From Streptomyces davaonensis JCM 4913 (GTDB lineage Bacteria > Actinomycetota > Actinomycetes > Streptomycetales > Streptomycetaceae), in assembly GCF_000349325.1 (NCBI RefSeq), contig NC_020504.1:2080053-2144052 (forward strand): DNA of 64,000 nucleotides, given 5' to 3'. Positions 25,796 through 34,742 of the stretch are shown here, one piece after another. Position numbers and translations under genes: made by a program. Numbering within the stretch: the stretch's first letter is position 1; every line of letters begins with the position of its first letter. The notes below the pieces were generated by a model. It did no database searches and had not been told where the DNA came from. It worked only from the letters and a program-made list of their open reading frames with translations.

Positions 25796-27178
25796 TCAAC
25801 TCCCGGATGAGGTACGAGGTGCGGGCACCGGAGCGGTCGGGTCGCCGGAGCCGGTCAGCAGACTGCCGGGCCCTCGGCTGACCCTGCGGAGCAGGAGGTA
25901 GCCGACCACGACCAGGACGACGAAGGGCAGCCAGGCCAGAGCGTACGCGGTGCCGTAGCGACCGAGGTCGAGGATGGAGCGGCCGTCGTCGACGTCGGTG
26001 GCGTTCACCCCGAAGAACGCGAGCAGCAGCGTCGGCGGCAGGGCGATCAGGGTGGCCGCCGTGACCAGCGCGGAGACGATGCGGTTCTGTCGCTCGTCGC
26101 GCTCGGCGAGGGCGGCGTCCAGGGCCGCGGAGCGGGCGTTGATGACGGAGGTGAGCCGCTCGACCATGCGGGCGGAGTTGTCGAGGCTGTCGCGGATGCC
26201 GAGGGTGTCGCGCAGCGAGGACTGGAAGCCCTCCATGAGCATCTCCGGGATCAACAGGCTGTCGACGTACGCCTCCACGCCGAAGGCGAGGTCCAGCTGG
26301 AGCTCGTTCACGCCGTCGGAGAGGCGGGAGATCAGGGTGCGGACCTCGGAGGGCGAGTCGGTCAGCGCCTGCTCGTTCTCCTTCATCATCGCGAAGGCCG
26401 CGAGCCGGGTGCGCTGGAGCACGGCCAGCGCGGAGATCATGCCGAGGGCGACCACGGCCAGGCCGTTCTCCACATGTAAGGCCCAGCCCGCCTGGACGGA
26501 GACGCCTCGGCCGTGGGCGGAGAGGGTGACGCCGTGGTTCTTGAGGTTGGGCGGCACGCTGACGGTGAGCCGGTCGGCGCCCTCGGCGGGCATCATGCCC
26601 CGGTAGACGATGCCGTTCAGCAGGGTGGCCTGGCGGGTCTCGTCACCGTGGGCGAGCAGCTCGGTGCGCAACCGGCCGCCGGGGAAGACGAGTTGGTGCA
26701 CGTTCAGACCGAAGGTGAGCGGTTCGGTCAGGCCCAGGCGGGTCCCCAGGACCTCCAGGAGCGGGCGGTCGCCCCAGTGCAGGTCCGCCCGGTCGAAGCA
26801 GGTGGTGGCGAGCCAGGAGGCGACGGCGAGCGCGTCGGTGTCCCCCGCGAACTCGCAGTCCAGGAGCAGGGTGGCGTCCCCGCGCGGGGTGGCGACGACG
26901 AGGAGGTCGACTCCGGAGAGGGTCAGGCCCTGATCACCACCCGGCGGTCGCAGGTCGCCCGGGGCTATCCGCTCGGTCAGCACCGGCACCGGCAGCACCG
27001 ACTCGCCGGACTCCAGATGCGGCCTGAACCGGCCGAAGTGGAACCGGTCGACGAGGGCCTCGGCGGCGAGGTCCGGCGGGCGCACCCGGCAGCCCAGGCT
27101 GAACAGCAGGAGGATACGGGTGAGTTCCCGGGCTCCGGAGTCAAGTACCGCCCGGCCGCCCGCCGTTCCCGTCGCCAT
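25796..27178 (-). CDS. CorA-like membrane protein with variant GMN motif and a TTA codon
   Basis: A 460-residue protein with a large soluble N-terminal part, a helical stalk (about 260-370) and two C-terminal helices, the layout of CorA/ZntB channels. The loop after the first helix reads F-F-G-V-N-A, where CorA has G-M-N, so magnesium transport is uncertain. The N-terminal half does not look like a standard CorA domain. A leucine codon at complement 26477-26479 (W-A-L-H-V) is TTA, making bldA tRNA necessary. ATG at 27178. It shares a transcript with the glycerophosphodiesterase gene. Confidence 0.7.
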   Translation of the reverse strand: MATGTAGGRAVLDSGARELTRILLLFSLGCRVRPPDLAAEALVDRFHFGRFRPHLESGESVLPVPVLTERIAPGDLRPPGGDQGLTLSGVDLLVVATPRGDATLLLDCEFAGDTDALAVASWLATTCFDRADLHWGDRPLLEVLGTRLGLTEPLTFGLNVHQLVFPGGRLRTELLAHGDETRQATLLNGIVYRGMMPAEGADRLTVSVPPNLKNHGVTLSAHGRGVSVQAGWALHVENGLAVVALGMISALAVLQRTRLAAFAMMKENEQALTDSPSEVRTLISRLSDGVNELQLDLAFGVEAYVDSLLIPEMLMEGFQSSLRDTLGIRDSLDNSARMVERLTSVINARSAALDAALAERDERQNRIVSALVTAATLIALPPTLLLAFFGVNATDVDDGRSILDLGRYGTAYALAWLPFVVLVVVGYLLLRRVSRGPGSLLTGSGDPTAPVPAPRTSSGS

Positions 27179-27277
27179 CGCGTTCCCTTCGAGTCATCGG
27201 CGTCCATGTCATACCCCGAACAGACAGCGCGCAGGCAGCCCGGAGCGGGCGGCCTGCGCGTCCATGATCGTCTATGG

Positions 27278-27706
27278 TCAGGCGAGCTTGGCGGTCAGGG
27301 TGATCGGAACGGCCTTGAGGGCCTGGCTGACCGGGCAGTTGGCCTTGGCGTCCTCGGCGGCGGCGAGGAAGTCCGCCTCGCTGATGCCGGGCACCGTGCC
27401 CTCGACGGTGAGGTGGATGCCGGTGATGCCCTCGCCCGGCTGGAAGGTCACGTCCGCGGAGGTGACCAGCTTGGTGGGCGGGGTGCCGGCCTTGTCCAGG
27501 CCGTTGGAGAAGGCCATGCAGTAGCAGCTGGAGTGCGCGGCCGCGATCAGCTCCTCCGGGCTGGTCTTGCCGTTGGCGGCCTCGGCGCGCGAGGGCCACG
27601 ACACCGGCTGTGCGGCGATGGCGCCGGAGGAGTCGAAGGTGACGACGCCGTTGCCCTTGAGCAGGTTGCCTTCCCACACGGTGTGTGCGGAGCGCGTGGT
27701 TGCCAC
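27278..27706 (-). CDS. OsmC-family peroxide-detoxifying protein
   Basis: A 142-residue thiol peroxidase of the OsmC group, reducing organic hydroperoxides with two cysteines. The reactive Cys lies in A-H-S-S-C-Y-C-M-A-F (Cys61, with Cys63), and the resolving Cys124 is in N-C-P-V-S-Q-A. The length fits the family. GTG at 27706 has GAAGGGA before it; starting at 27754 would add 16 unlikely residues. It is transcribed away from the CorA-like gene's start, on the same strand but downstream of the DUF2201 gene with 64 bases between. Confidence 0.9.
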   Translation of the reverse strand: MATTRSAHTVWEGNLLKGNGVVTFDSSGAIAAQPVSWPSRAEAANGKTSPEELIAAAHSSCYCMAFSNGLDKAGTPPTKLVTSADVTFQPGEGITGIHLTVEGTVPGISEADFLAAAEDAKANCPVSQALKAVPITLTAKLA

Positions 27707-27770
27707 GATGAATCCCTTCAGTGAGGTCCCGTGTTCGGGGTCCGTGCGCACCATCCGATCACATTCCGGC

Positions 27771-29561
27771 TCAACTCACCCGGAAGACCGGCCCGCGTGC
27801 GGTGAACGGCAGCCGGGCACCCTGCGGAATGAGGTAGGCGTGCTCGCGCCGCACCCGCAGCACGTCGCACCAGCCGTCCGTGATGACCAGGACCGGCGCC
27901 CCGGGCGGGAAGTCGTCGGCGCGGTGCAGCAGATCGATGCCCGGCTGGAGCACCGTGCCGCCCCGGCCGTGCACCCGCACCCGTCCGGCGATCTCCGTGA
28001 CCGGCACATACCCGGCGTCGTGCGGGGCCGCGTCGCAGAACACCACGCGCGCCGCAGGTACGTCCCGGGCCTCGGCGTAGGAGGCGATGGCGCCGAGCGC
28101 CTTGCCGAGCAGCACCCGGCTCATGGAGCCGGAGGTGTCCAGGACCACGCCGAAGGTGCACCGGGCGATCTCCTCGGGCGGGAAGTACCGTCCCGCGCGC
28201 GGGATGTCGGGCGTCGAGGCCTGGCGGCGAGCGGGCCGGGCGTACGTCCGTACCGGTTCCGGCCGGGGCACGAACTCGTCGAACCAGCGGGCCAGTTGCG
28301 CGTCCCAGGGCAGCGGAGGATGGCTCAGCGCGCGGATCTCCTCGACCAGGCCGCCGGGCAGGAAGCCGCGTTCCTGCCGCTGGTGCAGGTCCAGGCCCTG
28401 GTAGAGGCCGCGGCGGTAGAACTCGTCGAGGTCGACGTAGTCGCGGGGCGGGCACAGCGGGGCGCCGAGGATGTCGCCGACGCCCTTGCCGCGCAGGGTG
28501 GCCAGGCGCCGCATCCGGCGCAGGTCACCGGCGAGCCGGTCGTAGACCTCCTCGGCGGAGAGCCCGGCGAGCTGGGCGTCGTACAGCAGGCCCTCGGGCA
28601 TGGTGCCGACGTCCATCTCCTTGAGCCAGCCGTTGATGACGTAGTCGCAGGCGATGTTGAAGAGGTAGGGGTCGCGGGTGCCGCAGCGGTCGCCGTGGCG
28701 CAGGGCGGCGTGCAGCATCTCGTGGGCCAGGATGAACCGCCACTCCTCGTCCTCGAACGTGCGCAGCGGGTTGATGTAGATCTCGCCCGCCTCGGCGTTC
28801 ACCGCGGCGACGGAGATGCCGTGGGCGCGGGCGAGTTCGGCGTCGGCGACCAGTTTGATGCCGGACGCGATCCCGGCGAGCAGCGGGTAGGAGGCGATGA
28901 ACCAGCTCAGGGCGCGCTGCCAGGGGCGCAGTGCGGTCACTTCACCGGTCAGGCTGTCGCGGCGGCCGCCCGCCATGTCCATCGCCGCGGACACGGTACG
29001 GGTCAGCGCGGTCGCGAAGGCGAGCTGGTGGTCGGGCGGCTGCCCGTACCAGCCGTGCCATTCCGCGAGGTGGAGGTCCGCCTCGTCGCCCGCGGTGCCG
29101 CAGCGCTCGTACACGGCCGGGATGCCGTCGCGGCGCCAGCGGGCGGCGAGCTGCTCCTCGTCACCGTCGGGGTAGGCGCCGGGGAGTCCCTCGGGCGTCT
29201 TCCCGATGGGGAAGCCGAGCAGGAAGCGGTTGACGACGACGCAGCGCGCGGCGAGGTCCGCGCGGTCGGGCTGCTCGCGGACGCCCTTGGCGGCCGGGAC
29301 ATGGCCGAAGCCGAGGTGGAGGATCGCGTGGGCGAGGGCCCAGGCCCAGGCCGCCGGTTCGGCGAGGCGGTCGGGGTGGACGTGCAGGGTCGCGGAGGAG
29401 CTGACGCGGACGAGCCCCTCGCGCGGGGAGTGCGCGCAGTCCTCGTGGCGGCAGACATCGAACGCCACGGCGGCCAGCGCCGGATTGAGCTTCACCAGCC
29501 GCATCCCCTCGGCGAAGGCCTCCGCCGCGAGGTCCCGCTTCTTCGGCCGGCCCCGGCTCAC
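27771..29561 (-). CDS. DUF2201 metallopeptidase-like / VWA-like protein, partner of MoxR ATPase
   Basis: A 596-residue cytosolic protein. The N-terminal half resembles a zinc metallopeptidase domain with H-E-M-L-H (280-284) and an earlier A-H-A-I-L-H-L-G-F-G-H repeat. The C-terminal half is VWA-like, with the metal-site motif D-T-S-G-S-M-S at 475. The family sits beside MoxR ATPases and is thought to work with them on protein complexes, but its substrate is unknown. GTG at 29561 overlaps the ATPase stop (GTGA) and has GGAGG before it. A much longer open frame continues upstream, but it is only the other frame of the ATPase gene. Confidence 0.85.
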   Translation of the reverse strand: MSRGRPKKRDLAAEAFAEGMRLVKLNPALAAVAFDVCRHEDCAHSPREGLVRVSSSATLHVHPDRLAEPAAWAWALAHAILHLGFGHVPAAKGVREQPDRADLAARCVVVNRFLLGFPIGKTPEGLPGAYPDGDEEQLAARWRRDGIPAVYERCGTAGDEADLHLAEWHGWYGQPPDHQLAFATALTRTVSAAMDMAGGRRDSLTGEVTALRPWQRALSWFIASYPLLAGIASGIKLVADAELARAHGISVAAVNAEAGEIYINPLRTFEDEEWRFILAHEMLHAALRHGDRCGTRDPYLFNIACDYVINGWLKEMDVGTMPEGLLYDAQLAGLSAEEVYDRLAGDLRRMRRLATLRGKGVGDILGAPLCPPRDYVDLDEFYRRGLYQGLDLHQRQERGFLPGGLVEEIRALSHPPLPWDAQLARWFDEFVPRPEPVRTYARPARRQASTPDIPRAGRYFPPEEIARCTFGVVLDTSGSMSRVLLGKALGAIASYAEARDVPAARVVFCDAAPHDAGYVPVTEIAGRVRVHGRGGTVLQPGIDLLHRADDFPPGAPVLVITDGWCDVLRVRREHAYLIPQGARLPFTARGPVFRVS

Positions 29562-30619
29562 CGGCGTGCCTCCACCAGCCGGGGCATGTCCCGCGCCGCC
29601 TCGACGAGGAACCAGGAGGGCAGCACGGGGTTGCCGTCGGCGTCGGAGGCGATGACGGTCTGGGCGACCTCGACGGAGATCTCCGCGAGCTGCACGAGCA
29701 GCGACTTGGCGCGGTAGGCGGTCTGGCGGCCGCTCGCCGACATGTGCTCCTTGCTGGCGGGCAGTTCCTTGACCAGGCGCCCGCGGAAGGAGTCGGCGAG
29801 GTAGTAGAGCAGGTCCCGGTCGTCCAGGCGGCTCGGCCAGCGGGCGTCCCCCTTGATGATCGCCTCGATGCCGAACTGACTGCGCACGATCTTGACGTAG
29901 CCGCAGAACGCCGTCGCGTGGGCGGGCGTCAGCGTGCCGTGCGCGAGCACCTTCAGGGTCTCCTCGTCCAGGTTCCGGCCGAAGGAGTGCAGGGCGTCGG
30001 AGAGCATGTGCCAGGAGCGGGGCGTGGAGAACGGCTCCTCGGTCTTGGGCGGCTTGGACCACAGCTGGTCGGGCCGGTCGGTGAGATGGTCCACCACCCA
30101 GGGGTGGACGTCGTGGTTCGCGGCCCAGACCAGCCAGTCCTTGGGGGACGCCTCCAGGTGCACATGGGTGAGGCGGTTGACGAGCGCGGAGGCGATGGGG
30201 CGGGCGAGCGCGTTGTCGGTGGCGCGGTTCCCGGCGCCGATCACGATCGACCCCTTGGGCAGCTCGTAGTTGCCGATCCGGCGGTCCAGGATCAGCGAGT
30301 AGAACGCCTTCTGCACATCCGGCGTGGCCGCGTTCAGCTCGTCCAGGAAAAGACAGTACGGCTCGTCCCGGGCGATGGTCTCCGGCGGGCAGAACACCGA
30401 CCGCCCGTCACGGATCTGCGGCACGCCGATCAGGTCCTCGGGCGCGAGCTGGGTGCCGAGCAGGCTGACGCATTCCAGGCCGAGCGACTCGGCGAAGTCC
30501 CGCACCAGGGAGGACTTTCCGATGCCGGGGGCACCCCAGACGAAGACGGGCCGCACGGTGGCGAGGCCGAGAAGAAGGTCCGGAAGACGGGCGGGGGTGA
30601 CGGTGACAGCGGCCTGCAA
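29558..30619 (-). CDS. MoxR-type AAA+ ATPase
   Basis: A 353-residue ATPase. Walker A is G-A-P-G-I-G-K-S (29-36), Walker B is C-L-F-L-D-E-L-N-A-A, and sensor 1 is I-G-A-G-N-R. MoxR proteins remodel or activate VWA partners, and the next gene, overlapping by 4 bases, is such a partner. The start is uncertain: I prefer TTG at 30619 because GAGGAG sits about 9 bases ahead and relatives begin near the residues AVTVTPARLP. GTG at 30694 would run through the inverted repeat and has no ribosome site. Confidence 0.85.
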   Translation of the reverse strand: MQAAVTVTPARLPDLLLGLATVRPVFVWGAPGIGKSSLVRDFAESLGLECVSLLGTQLAPEDLIGVPQIRDGRSVFCPPETIARDEPYCLFLDELNAATPDVQKAFYSLILDRRIGNYELPKGSIVIGAGNRATDNALARPIASALVNRLTHVHLEASPKDWLVWAANHDVHPWVVDHLTDRPDQLWSKPPKTEEPFSTPRSWHMLSDALHSFGRNLDEETLKVLAHGTLTPAHATAFCGYVKIVRSQFGIEAIIKGDARWPSRLDDRDLLYYLADSFRGRLVKELPASKEHMSASGRQTAYRAKSLLVQLAEISVEVAQTVIASDADGNPVLPSWFLVEAARDMPRLVEARR

Positions 30620-30637
30620 AGTGCCGGGCTCCTCAAG

Positions 30638-30667
30638 ACTGTTCGAGCGATTTCGACTGCGAACAGT
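30638..30667. promoter_or_regulatory. 8-bp inverted repeat upstream of the MoxR gene
   Basis: ACTGTTCG (30638-30645) and CGAACAGT (30660-30667) are perfectly complementary, with 14 bases between. They contain GTTCG/CGAAC half-sites, but the spacing does not fit the Streptomyces LexA box. It is a candidate operator of the MoxR-DUF2201 operon and supports the downstream TTG start. Confidence 0.45.
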
Positions 30668-30701
30668 GTGGGCGTACGACCGTTTTGAGCGCACCCGATT
30701 T

Positions 30702-32768
30702 TCAGGCCGCCCGCTCCTCCGCCTCGGTCTCCACGGGCACCTGAGGCCCGTCGGACTCGCTCAGCCAGCGGCGCAGGACGTGGTGCACCTGCTCGGCGCC
30801 GACCAGGTCCGTGCCGTCCTCGACCGGCGTGGACAGGACGCGCGGCCACAGCAGGAAGGGCCTGCCCTGGGCGCCGCCGAGTCCGCCGTGGGAGCCGATC
30901 TGCTCCTCGAAGGCGAGGACTTCGCCGTCGATGGGATCGTGCATGGAGTTGACCATGATGTCGGCGGTGTGCGGGAAGGAGTGGGTGCGTCGGACCGCGT
31001 CCGCCGCGCCGGGCCCGAAGGCGGCGAGCGGTCCCGGCTCCTGGTCGAGGCGGTCCAGCGGGATCTCGGTGCCGAACGGGCCGAGCACGACCCCGCCGTG
31101 CCGTTCGCTGCGCACCAGCAGGAAGCCGATGCCGGGATGGTTGGCGAGGGTGGTCAGCAGCGCGGGGTGGCGGGCGTCGATCTCCTCCTTGGTCATCCGG
31201 TGCGGCACGTCCGGGAAGGAGACCAGACCGAGGTTGCCGGAGGCCAGCACGATCGGCTCGGTGTGCCGGCCGGGGCGCTGCTTCTCACCGCGCTCCTCGA
31301 CCGGGATGCGCAGGGCGGCCCGGACCGCCGTACGGGCCTCCGCGCCGCTGTGGGTGCGCCGGGCCCGGCGCGGCACGGGCAGCCCGCAGCCGGCCCGCAC
31401 CAGGTCGCCGAGGGTGAGCCCGTAGCGGGTGCGGAAGGTCTCCCCAGGGCTTTGACCATGATCCGACAGCACCACGATCCGGTACGGCCGCGGGGCGTGC
31501 TCGGCGACGTTCTCGATCAGTTCCAGTGCCCGGTCCAGGCGCTGGAGGACCTTCTCGGCGTCGCGGCTGACCGGCCCGGAGTGGTGGGCGACCTCGTCGT
31601 AGGCGACCAGGTCGGCGTAGACGGCGGAGCGGCCCGCGAGCATGTCACCCATCACCGCGGCGACGACGACGTCCCGTTCGACGACGGTCGCGAAGGCCCG
31701 TACGAAGGGGTAGAGGCCGCCGCGCGAGACCCTCGGGCGGGCCTTGCCCAGCCGGGCCCGGGTGGACTGGCCGATCTCCCGGCCCACCTCGGCGAGGAAC
31801 GACAGCGCGGTGCGCACCGCGTTCGCCGGGTCGGAGAAGTAGGCGAAGTAGCCCGCCCGGGACCGGTTCTCAGGGCTGCGGCGCCGGGTCGCGATGGACA
31901 GCACCAGCGCCTGCTCCTCGGCGCCGCCGCTGAAGAGATTGCCGCGGCTGGCGCCGTCGAGGGTGAGCAGTCCGCCGTCGCCGGTGGCCGCCACGGCGCG
32001 GCGCTGGAGTTCGGCGGCGCTGGTCGGGCGGTTGCAGACCATCACCTCCCGGCTCTCCTTCTCGTACCAGCGGAAGGCGGGGACGTCGTGGTTGCTGCCG
32101 TGCAGGATGCCGAGCTGGCTGGCGCCGGTCTGGCTGGACCAGTCGGTGCGCCAGGCGGTCAGCCGGTGGGTGGGCCGGTCGCCGTCCGTCCAGCGGGCCA
32201 GGGTCGGCATCAGCCCCTTGTCCAGGGCGGCCCGCAACACCTCGTGCCCCACGCCGTCGAGCTGAAGGAACACGGTCCCCGGCGTCGACGGACACGGCGG
32301 CCCGCTGCCCCGCCGCCGGTCGGCGAGCCGGTACAGCCGACGCCGATAGGCATCGTCGTCGCGTACGGCGAGGGCGGCGCCGGTGGCCGAGGCGACCGCC
32401 GACATCACGGCGGCGACCACCACGGCCGTCTCCCAGGCGGCGCCGCCGCGCTCGGCGGGGTTCAGCCTGAGGGCGACCAGCAGGAGGGCGCCGTTCAGGA
32501 AGAAGACCAGCAGGCCGAGGACGAGCGCGGGCACCAGCAGCAACAGCCGTACCAGCAGCGGCCAGGCCAGGGCCGAGAGCACACCGAAGGCACCGGCGCC
32601 GAAGGCCGCGGTGACCGCGATCCGGGTGGCGCTGTCGCCGTCCGCGGACTGGAGCTGGAAGTCCGGCAGGATCCCGGCGAGCACCAGCATGGTGAGCGTG
32701 GACACCGCCCACACCGTGACGCTCCGCCCGACCTGACTGGCGACCCGCCGCCAACGCCGCCCAAGCAC
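30702..32768 (-). CDS. Membrane-anchored alkaline-phosphatase-superfamily phosphodiesterase with holin-like N-terminus
   Basis: A 688-residue protein. Residues about 1-135 hold four hydrophobic segments resembling the phage-holin/DUF4235-like membrane family. From about 165 a nucleotide pyrophosphatase/phosphodiesterase domain follows, with V-F-L-Q-L-D-G-V-G-H (first metal Asp), a likely Thr/Ser nucleophile region, Y-D-E-V-A-H-H-S-G and V-L-S-D-H-G (metal ligands). The catalytic part is predicted outside or at the membrane face; the substrate is unknown. GTG at 32768. Similar two-part proteins are frequent in actinobacteria. No operon partner is obvious. Confidence 0.8.
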   Translation of the reverse strand: MLGRRWRRVASQVGRSVTVWAVSTLTMLVLAGILPDFQLQSADGDSATRIAVTAAFGAGAFGVLSALAWPLLVRLLLLVPALVLGLLVFFLNGALLLVALRLNPAERGGAAWETAVVVAAVMSAVASATGAALAVRDDDAYRRRLYRLADRRRGSGPPCPSTPGTVFLQLDGVGHEVLRAALDKGLMPTLARWTDGDRPTHRLTAWRTDWSSQTGASQLGILHGSNHDVPAFRWYEKESREVMVCNRPTSAAELQRRAVAATGDGGLLTLDGASRGNLFSGGAEEQALVLSIATRRRSPENRSRAGYFAYFSDPANAVRTALSFLAEVGREIGQSTRARLGKARPRVSRGGLYPFVRAFATVVERDVVVAAVMGDMLAGRSAVYADLVAYDEVAHHSGPVSRDAEKVLQRLDRALELIENVAEHAPRPYRIVVLSDHGQSPGETFRTRYGLTLGDLVRAGCGLPVPRRARRTHSGAEARTAVRAALRIPVEERGEKQRPGRHTEPIVLASGNLGLVSFPDVPHRMTKEEIDARHPALLTTLANHPGIGFLLVRSERHGGVVLGPFGTEIPLDRLDQEPGPLAAFGPGAADAVRRTHSFPHTADIMVNSMHDPIDGEVLAFEEQIGSHGGLGGAQGRPFLLWPRVLSTPVEDGTDLVGAEQVHHVLRRWLSESDGPQVPVETEAEERAA

Positions 32769-32853
32769 GCCCCGTACACCTCACGTCCCGACCCATCGAC
32801 CAGGCGGGCCTGCCTCCACCTTGTCATACGGACGGGCTGAACCTCGGGGACGA

Positions 32854-33255
32854 CTAACGACCGTCGTAGCCGGCCGTCGGCAGCGACAGCCGTCGATGCA
32901 CCCGGGCCTTCATCTGGCGGTCGTAGCGGGGCTCCTCGCAGCCCACCGTCTCCACCCGGACCCCGCGCCGCGCGCACTCGGCGGTGAACTCCTCCACGGA
33001 GGACAGCGCGCTCTCCAGCACCCGTCGGCTGGGCACGACGAACAGGTCGACGCCCGCCCGCACCCCGTCCCAGAGCACGCAGTGGTCCGGCCTGAGGCCG
33101 CGCACCAGCAACTCCCGGCTCACCGTGTATCCCCGCTCCGCCGCCCAGCGCGCGCAGATGGCGTGCTGGCTGCGGGAGTCCACCAAAAAGGGATCGGCGT
33201 CCAGTTCCTCAAGCGGCGTCAGACTCGCGATCGCCGTGACCCGCACCGGTCCCAT
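32854..33255 (-). CDS. Resolvase-like small protein lacking key catalytic residues
   Basis: A 133-residue protein. Its pattern (a Ser in A-I-A-S at residue 11, D-S-R-S-Q-H-A-I-C-A-R-W-A-A-E-R-G-Y-T-V, then D-L-F-V-V-P-S-R-R-V-L-E-S and R-G-V-R-V-E-T-V) resembles the N-terminal catalytic fold of serine recombinases. The Arg two residues before the Ser is Ile, and no DNA-binding domain follows. It is therefore probably not an active recombinase but a repurposed or degenerate one. Conserved hypothetical protein is the safe name. Confidence 0.6.
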   Translation of the reverse strand: MGPVRVTAIASLTPLEELDADPFLVDSRSQHAICARWAAERGYTVSRELLVRGLRPDHCVLWDGVRAGVDLFVVPSRRVLESALSSVEEFTAECARRGVRVETVGCEEPRYDRQMKARVHRRLSLPTAGYDGR

Positions 33256-33339
33256 GGCGCCCCCTCACCTCCGGGTTTCAGGCGCCGACACTACTCCTGC
33301 CCGTAGGCTTCGGGGGAGTCGCGCGAAGGAGGCAAAGAG

Positions 33340-34113
33340 GTGCCCGTGGAGATCACCTGGTGGGGTCACGCCACCTGCACGGTCGCCGACTCGGACGTAC
33401 GCGTGCTCACCGACCCTCTGTTCGCACGCCGGCTCGCGCATCTGCGCAGACGCCGGGGCGCGCTCCCCCCGCCCAGCGCCTGGCGTGCGGACGTCGCGCT
33501 CGTCTCCCACCTGCACGCCGACCATCTGCACGTTCCCTCCCTGGCACGGCTCCCGGAGGGCACGCGCCTGCTCGTGCCCCGGGGCGCACCCCGGGCGGTA
33601 CCGGGGCTGCGCCGGCTCACCGGCCTTCAGGTGACGGAGATGACGCCGGGCGAGGTCACGGAGGTGGGCGCGCTGCGCGTACGAGCCGTGCCGGCCCGGC
33701 ACGACGGACGGCGGCTGCCCGTCGGACGCCACCACTCCCCCGCCCTCGGCTACGTCATCGAGGGCGAGGCCCGCACCTACTTCGCCGGGGACACCGGCCT
33801 GTTCGACGAGATGGCGCACGAGGTCGGCCCGGTCGACGTGGCGCTGCTGCCGGTGGGCGGCTGGGGCCCGTATCTCGGCGAGGGCCATCTGGACGCGGGG
33901 CGCGCGGCGGAGGCCCTTTCCCGGCTCGCGCCGGGCAGCGCGGTGCCGGTGCACTACGGCACGTACTGGCCCATCGGGATGGACGCCGTGCGCCCCCATG
34001 AGTTCCATGCGCCGGGCGACGAGTTCGTACGCCTCGCCGCGGAGCGTGCGCCGGGCGTGGCGGTGCACCGGCTGGGGCACGGCGAGAGCGTACGTCTTGA
34101 GGTGGCCGCGTGA
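33340..34113 (+). CDS. Metallo-beta-lactamase-fold hydrolase (UlaG-like)
   Basis: A 257-residue metal-dependent hydrolase. The MBL motif reads S-H-L-H-A-D-H-L-H (about 56-64), with the later His in P-A-R-H-D-G-R, Asp in F-A-G-D-T-G-L-F, and His in V-P-V-H-Y-G-T. The start I-T-W-W-G-H-A-T matches the UlaG/UPF0173 group (lactonases and phospholipid-type hydrolases). The substrate is unknown. GTG at 33340 follows AAGGAGG. Its stop overlaps the start of the DedA gene (GTGA). Confidence 0.88.
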   Translation: MPVEITWWGHATCTVADSDVRVLTDPLFARRLAHLRRRRGALPPPSAWRADVALVSHLHADHLHVPSLARLPEGTRLLVPRGAPRAVPGLRRLTGLQVTEMTPGEVTEVGALRVRAVPARHDGRRLPVGRHHSPALGYVIEGEARTYFAGDTGLFDEMAHEVGPVDVALLPVGGWGPYLGEGHLDAGRAAEALSRLAPGSAVPVHYGTYWPIGMDAVRPHEFHAPGDEFVRLAAERAPGVAVHRLGHGESVRLEVAA

Positions 34114-34721
34114 GCTGGCTCGCCGCCGCGTCGACGACGGAGTCCACGCAGCAGGCGATCGGCTATCCGACGCTGTTCGTGCTGGTGCTGCTCGGGGCGC
34201 TGGTGCCGGTCGTGCCGACGGGGGCGCTGGTCAGCACGGCGGCGGTGGTGGCGTTCCATCAGACGGCGCCGTTCGCGCTGGCGATGGTGTTCGTGACGGC
34301 GTCGCTGGCCGCGTTCCTCGGTGACGTGACGTTGTACTGGCTCGGGCGGCGTGGGATGGGGTCGAGGAACGGGTCGCGGTGGCTGGAGGCGATTCGGTCG
34401 CGGGCGCCGGAGGAGCGGTTGGAGCGGGCGCAGGCGAAGTTGGCCGAGCACGGGGTCGCGGTACTGGTGGTGTCGCGGCTCGTCCCTGCGGGGCGGCTGC
34501 CGGTGATGCTCGCGTGTCTGCTGGCGAAGTGGCCGATGCGGAGGTTCGCCCGGGGGAACCTCCCGGCGTGCCTGGCCTGGGCTGTGACGTATCAGCTGAT
34601 CGGGATTCTGGGTGGGTCGCTGTTTCCCGAGCCCTGGCAAGGGGTCGTCGCCGCGGTGGCGTTGACGCTGCTCATCAGTGTCGTGCCGGGGTTGTGGAGG
34701 CGGGTTCGGGCCGCCAGGTAG
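34110..34721 (+). CDS. DedA/VTT-family membrane protein
   Basis: A 203-residue membrane protein with about five hydrophobic segments and the DedA marks P-V-V-P-T-G-A-L (in place of F-P-x-x-P-G), G-D-V-T-L-Y-W-L-G-R and S-R-L-V-P-A-G-R-L-P. DedA proteins are linked to lipid (undecaprenyl phosphate) flipping and membrane homeostasis. The last part is shorter than in E. coli relatives. Coupled to the MBL-fold gene by a 4-base overlap. It is convergent with the next gene, 21 bases away. Confidence 0.85.
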   Translation: MSWLAAASTTESTQQAIGYPTLFVLVLLGALVPVVPTGALVSTAAVVAFHQTAPFALAMVFVTASLAAFLGDVTLYWLGRRGMGSRNGSRWLEAIRSRAPEERLERAQAKLAEHGVAVLVVSRLVPAGRLPVMLACLLAKWPMRRFARGNLPACLAWAVTYQLIGILGGSLFPEPWQGVVAAVALTLLISVVPGLWRRVRAAR

Positions 34722-34742
34722 GTCCACTCTCCCCTGGTGCTG

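Noticed and set aside
27771..30062. A longer version of the DUF2201 gene with about 167 more residues
   Set aside because: The extra part is another frame of the MoxR gene. GTG 29561 has a ribosome site and the usual overlap.
30638..30667. LexA (SOS) box before the MoxR gene
   Set aside because: Half-sites GTTCG and CGAAC are present but in the wrong order and spacing for the Streptomyces site.
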